64,000 nucleotides of DNA, from assembly GCA_020627535.1 (NCBI GenBank), contig JAHDGU010000007.1, forward strand, positions 62,001 to 126,000. Reading direction: 5' to 3'. The translations under genes were made by a program, and so were the position numbers. Below the pieces are notes generated by a model, which saw only the letters and a program-made list of their open reading frames with translations, searched no databases and was not told the origin of the DNA. Shown in pieces: positions 61,869 through 64,000 of the stretch. Source of the stretch: Saprospiraceae bacterium. GTDB lineage: Bacteria; Bacteroidota; Bacteroidia; Chitinophagales; Saprospiraceae. Within the stretch, counting starts at the first letter, position 1. Each line of letters begins with the position of its first letter.

Positions 61869-63119
61869 CTAAAATCTAAATGCACTCTCCATTTGTCGTA
61901 GTTCTCTCTTAGGTACAGCTAAGTTTTTCGCCAACTGATGCCACTCCGAAATCTCACTTTTCACATTGATAATATAGTTCTTGGCCTCATCCATAGGCCA
62001 TCGAAAATATTGAGCTACTTCTAGGCACAAATCGTAATCCAATGAATTGTCATCCTCTGAAATATTTAGGCTCAAACCAATACCTTTTTCATTGGGGTTG
62101 ATATCATAGGCAGGAGATAGTTTCCAGCCTTTTCTTGTCAGGATAAAACCATGATTTCGCAAATGATCATCGGTATTTGAGACACCGACCGAGAACACAA
62201 TTCGTTTCCAGAGCTCCCTTATATCATCCTCAGGATTGGCACCATATCTTTCAATCAACTCAAGCAAATCTAGATAAGTGCCGCCATCCTTATGACCGTG
62301 CCCATCCTTGTATCCTAGCAAGGTCATAGCCGACGCAAAGTGGCGACGATCATTGTGTGTAGATCTATCAAATCTCTTGGTCAAAAATGTATGTTGTTTT
62401 TGCGAATGTCTGGCCACTTTGGCATCTGCTACATTGATATCACATTTCCTCGCCAGTTGATTGACTACAAACTCCCAAAGTCCTGTGTCTTTGTCGTCAT
62501 TTTTACTTGGAAACTTGGCAATCCACAAGCTCTGATCTGTATCACGAACATTGGCTTTGGGCCTAGCACCACCCAATGATGATCCGGGAACTAGGAGCAT
62601 CTGCAACCACTTTCTTGCGTCACTATCTTCAAAAAAGTCATCATCTTCGATTCTCCTTGTTGCTTCCTCCAACTCTCGAATACTTGAGACAGGCGGGACT
62701 TTTTCGTCAGAGTCGTACGCTAAGAATTCTCCGTGTTCTTCAAGCTTAAATCTGAGCGCACCCATTCTTGTCTCGTCGTGAATTCGCAGAAGAAAGTCTG
62801 ATTCAACAAGCTTCTTTGGCTTGGTGCTTTTTGCCCTTGCACGGATTGCTTCTCTTCTTGTGATCAACATCCTTCCCCACCGATCTGGTGATGAATCCAA
62901 GAACAATCCAAAATTGGGCTTATCGTCCCCCAGATATTGAGGCCCTCTGTATAGCCTCAAATCAGGATCTAATTCTTGAGCTAAACCACTTTTGAGCCAG
63001 TCCGAATCGTATTCAAATGAAAAGACTTCTTCACCCTTGACGAGTTGCGCTCGAAGCTTACCTAAGAAGCTTCTTTGTGGAAATTCTACCCAATCCGCAT
63101 AAACCAAAATCTCTTTCAT
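61869..63119 (-). CDS. hipA: HipA-family serine/threonine kinase toxin
   Basis: This is a toxin kinase of 416 residues; in E. coli HipA phosphorylates glutamyl-tRNA synthetase and induces persistence. The N-subdomain has the family segment NFGLFLDSSPDRWGRMLI. The glycine-rich loop is PGSSLGGARPKANV. The catalytic residues lie in SVGVSNTDDHLRNHGFIL (Asp in TDDH) and KLSPAYDINP. It overlaps hipB by 4 bp (ATGA) and is translated from the same mRNA. Base composition looks slightly AT-richer than nearby genes, which with the flanking repeats hints at acquisition. Confidence 0.93.
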   Translation of the reverse strand: MKEILVYADWVEFPQRSFLGKLRAQLVKGEEVFSFEYDSDWLKSGLAQELDPDLRLYRGPQYLGDDKPNFGLFLDSSPDRWGRMLITRREAIRARAKSTKPKKLVESDFLLRIHDETRMGALRFKLEEHGEFLAYDSDEKVPPVSSIRELEEATRRIEDDDFFEDSDARKWLQMLLVPGSSLGGARPKANVRDTDQSLWIAKFPSKNDDKDTGLWEFVVNQLARKCDINVADAKVARHSQKQHTFLTKRFDRSTHNDRRHFASAMTLLGYKDGHGHKDGGTYLDLLELIERYGANPEDDIRELWKRIVFSVGVSNTDDHLRNHGFILTRKGWKLSPAYDINPNEKGIGLSLNISEDDNSLDYDLCLEVAQYFRWPMDEAKNYIINVKSEISEWHQLAKNLAVPKRELRQMESAFRF

Positions 63120-63433
63120 CTGAGATTCTTCTTTGAAGCCCTTTTGCCGATGCTCAATTCTGCATCTTGAATCTTACGACCAAGGCTATCGTCTTTGGCC
63201 AATAGCAGCAAATCATCTCCTAAGCCATACACAGCTAGCACACTCAGCAAGATAGACACAGAGGATGACAGCCTTCCAGATTCCATATTCCAGAGAGTTG
63301 TCCGACTGATGCCAGCTCTTTCTGCAACCATCTCTGCAGATAGTCTTCTTCGCAAGCGCGCCAGACGAAGATTTTCACCCAACTGATCTAGAATCCTCTT
63401 CTCTTTTGGAAGAAGCGTTGATGATTTTGACAT
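63116..63433 (-). CDS. hipB: HipB-family antitoxin (helix-turn-helix)
   Basis: This is a 105-residue antitoxin and autorepressor. The ATG at 63433 (MSKSSTLLPKEKR) is used; the longer upstream frame translates the operator region. The Xre-type helix-turn-helix is at ~15-65 (LGENLRLARLRRRLSAEMVA, ERAGISRTTLWNMESG). The Lys/Arg-rich tail GKRASKKNLR ends it. It forms a complex with HipA and, by analogy, represses its own promoter at the inverted repeats just upstream. Confidence 0.93.
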   Translation of the reverse strand: MSKSSTLLPKEKRILDQLGENLRLARLRRRLSAEMVAERAGISRTTLWNMESGRLSSSVSILLSVLAVYGLGDDLLLLAKDDSLGRKIQDAELSIGKRASKKNLR

Positions 63434-63434
63434 A

Positions 63435-63454
63435 ATGTTCAAATATACGAACAT
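63435..63454 (-). promoter_or_regulatory. HipB operator candidate
   Basis: ATGTTC and GAACAT form an inverted repeat with an 8-bp spacer, directly upstream of hipB and covering its -7 element. Further ATGTTC half-sites lie at 63467 and 63497, spaced by about 30-32 bp, so several dimers may bind. Confidence 0.65.
63440..63447 (-). promoter_or_regulatory. -7 promoter element of hipBA (leaderless)
   Basis: TATATTTG on the minus strand matches TAnnTTTG exactly; only AACATT separates it from the ATG. No TTTG is found 19-21 nt upstream. Confidence 0.6.
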
Positions 63455-63606
63455 AATTAATATTAAATGTTCATAATATTTAACATTAAAATCCTCATGT
63501 TCGAATCTGAGCTGCATTCAACGCACAGACAACAGCTCGGCATTTTGTTTGCTCTGCGCGTCCCACGCCAGCTCTTTACACAAGCAGGTCGGCGTTGAGA
63601 CGCGTA

Positions 63607-63709
63607 TGTCTATGACAATGATTCTGTGAGTGGTCGGCGCAAGGATGCGCTCGACAAGCACCATGGGTATATCTAGCTTACTCGGCGCCGGAAGGCGCGC
63701 GAGAAACAG
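63607..63709 (+). repeat. Imperfect direct repeat upstream of hipB (copy 2)
   Basis: This 103-bp stretch matches 61711-61834 (TGTCTATGACAATGATTCTG at the start, CTCGACAAGCACCAT in the middle, GAGAAACAG at the end) but lacks the ACCTGCC insertion. It is in the same orientation as copy 1. Confidence 0.7.
63681..63703 (+). repeat. GC-rich hairpin repeat, copy C
   Basis: CTCG then GCGCC-GGAA-GGCGC, G, CGAG. It is the best-paired of the three copies, an almost perfect 9-bp hairpin with one bulged base and a GGAA loop. Confidence 0.75.
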
Positions 63710-63801
63710 CTCGAGCGGAACAATAGCGTGAAGCGGGAAACAAATCAGCCGCTGTGACACTTCTTTATACTTGGTAATCTTGCCGTAGTCGCACTATGAC
63801 A

Positions 63802-63809
63802 TACTTTTG
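63802..63809 (+). promoter_or_regulatory. -7 promoter element of mfd (leaderless)
   Basis: TACTTTTG matches TAnnTTTG exactly; CTTG lies 19 nt upstream, a near-consensus -33. The GTG start follows after 5 nt. Confidence 0.65.
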
Positions 63810-63814
63810 CCGCC

Positions 63815-64000
63815 GTGGAGAATTTGGAGAGCATTCATCAGCTCTATGCAGAGGATGAAAGAATCGCGGATCTCTCGTCACATCTGGAGATCATCGATAG
63901 TGCAAAGGTCCAGCTGACTGGACTGAGTGGGGCGAGCTATGCCTTTTCGATACTGGCGGCTGTCGCCAAAATACCTGGCACACATCTCATCATCGAGGAT
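63815..64000 (+). CDS. mfd: Transcription-repair coupling factor Mfd, N-terminal fragment at window edge
   Basis: Mfd removes RNA polymerase stalled at DNA lesions and recruits UvrA. Only the first 62 codons are present. From a GTG at 63815 the frame reads NLESIHQLYAEDERIADL, then VQLTGLSGASYAFSILAAVA and PGTHLIIED, which fits the start of the N-terminal UvrB-like domain (the TGLSGxxxA loop). No ATG in this frame lies near enough to be the start. The call is from pattern memory and the fragment is short. Confidence 0.72.
   Translation, partial: MENLESIHQLYAEDERIADLSSHLEIIDSAKVQLTGLSGASYAFSILAAVAKIPGTHLIIED

Larger units (their letters stand above)
63434..63814. other. Gene-free stretch between hipB and mfd
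   Basis: This 381-bp gap has no gene I can support. From left to right it holds the hipB operator and promoter, a T/A-rich segment, GC-rich repeat copy 2 (63607-63709) with hairpin copy C, and the mfd promoter. A frame at 63518-63760 on the minus strand is only a translation of the repeat. Confidence 0.75.

Noticed and set aside
61535-61885. Minus-strand ORF of 116 codons between hydrolase and hipA
   Set aside because: Its shared segment with the ORF at 63518-63760 comes from translating the two direct repeats; neither looks like a real protein.

Overview
The window looks like chromosomal DNA from a member of the Bacteroidota, most likely a Saprospiria-type organism. The evidence is: a TonB-dependent receptor with a carboxypeptidase-regulatory N-domain, type IX secretion system (T9SS) genes (porQ, a PorE-like lipoprotein, a T9SS C-terminal sorting domain), the gliding lipoprotein gldH, a CarB without its C-terminal allosteric domain, a mitochondrial-type citrate synthase, -7 promoter elements of the Bacteroidota form TAnnTTTG, and an absence of clear Shine-Dalgarno sequences. 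The phylum is firm; the class is inference from memory of families. I see no rRNA, tRNA, CRISPR array or transposase gene.

Layout. 1-10 kb: the 5' part of a TonB-dependent receptor, a 2-hydroxyacid dehydrogenase, carB, then a leftward grpE-dnaJ-gldH-membrane glycosyltransferase cluster and a TlpA-like thioredoxin. 10-20.6 kb: flavin reductase, a lysylphosphatidylglycerol-synthase-like membrane protein, a stand-alone BLUF photoreceptor, a HAD phosphatase, rmlA, rlmD, and a leftward dinB - radical SAM - TPR - PorE-like cluster. 20.6-30 kb: core housekeeping (pth, a glycosyltransferase, rng, a 30-residue ribosomal microprotein too short for ordinary ORF calling, a TPR protein, HU, yicC-gmk, apaG, ogt, and the K+-dependent membrane pyrophosphatase). 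30-45 kb: mntR with a manganese-type binding protein and ATPase but no permease, an outer-membrane/lipoprotein pair, two tandem tonB genes, vanZ-like, gcvH, citrate synthase, DUF3109, a PpiD-like foldase, a MORN-repeat lipoprotein, porQ and a PDZ protein. 45-61.6 kb: a histidine kinase/response regulator pair, ftsH-rsfS diverging from birA-cinA-E2-PD40, an OmpA protein, a T9SS cargo protein, a sulfotransferase coupled to a mevalonate-kinase-like gene, and an alpha/beta hydrolase. 61.6-64 kb: a hipBA toxin-antitoxin pair set between imperfect direct repeats, then the first 62 codons of mfd.

The most striking pattern is not a gene. A 13-15 nt sequence is scattered about every 2.4 kb on both strands, mostly inside genes: TTT(T), then a 3-4 bp GC-rich inverted repeat closed by a GNAA loop (GGGC-GAAA-GCCC, GCGC-GAAA-GCGC, GTGC-GAAA-GCAC, GAGC-GAAA-GCTC, TGCC-GAAA-GGCA, GGC-GGAA-GCC and others). 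I count 27 copies in 64 kb, two of them with a wobble pair in the stem, where roughly 0.2 would be expected by chance. The stem bases change together between copies while the loop keeps the GNRA tetraloop form, and the encoded peptides fall in several reading frames and both orientations. I know of no description of this element. The GC-rich hairpins around hipBA carry the same kind of loop (GGAA) in two of three copies. Several genes (hipB, mfd, a lipoprotein) have a perfect -7 element only 5-6 nt before the start codon, which implies leaderless transcripts.
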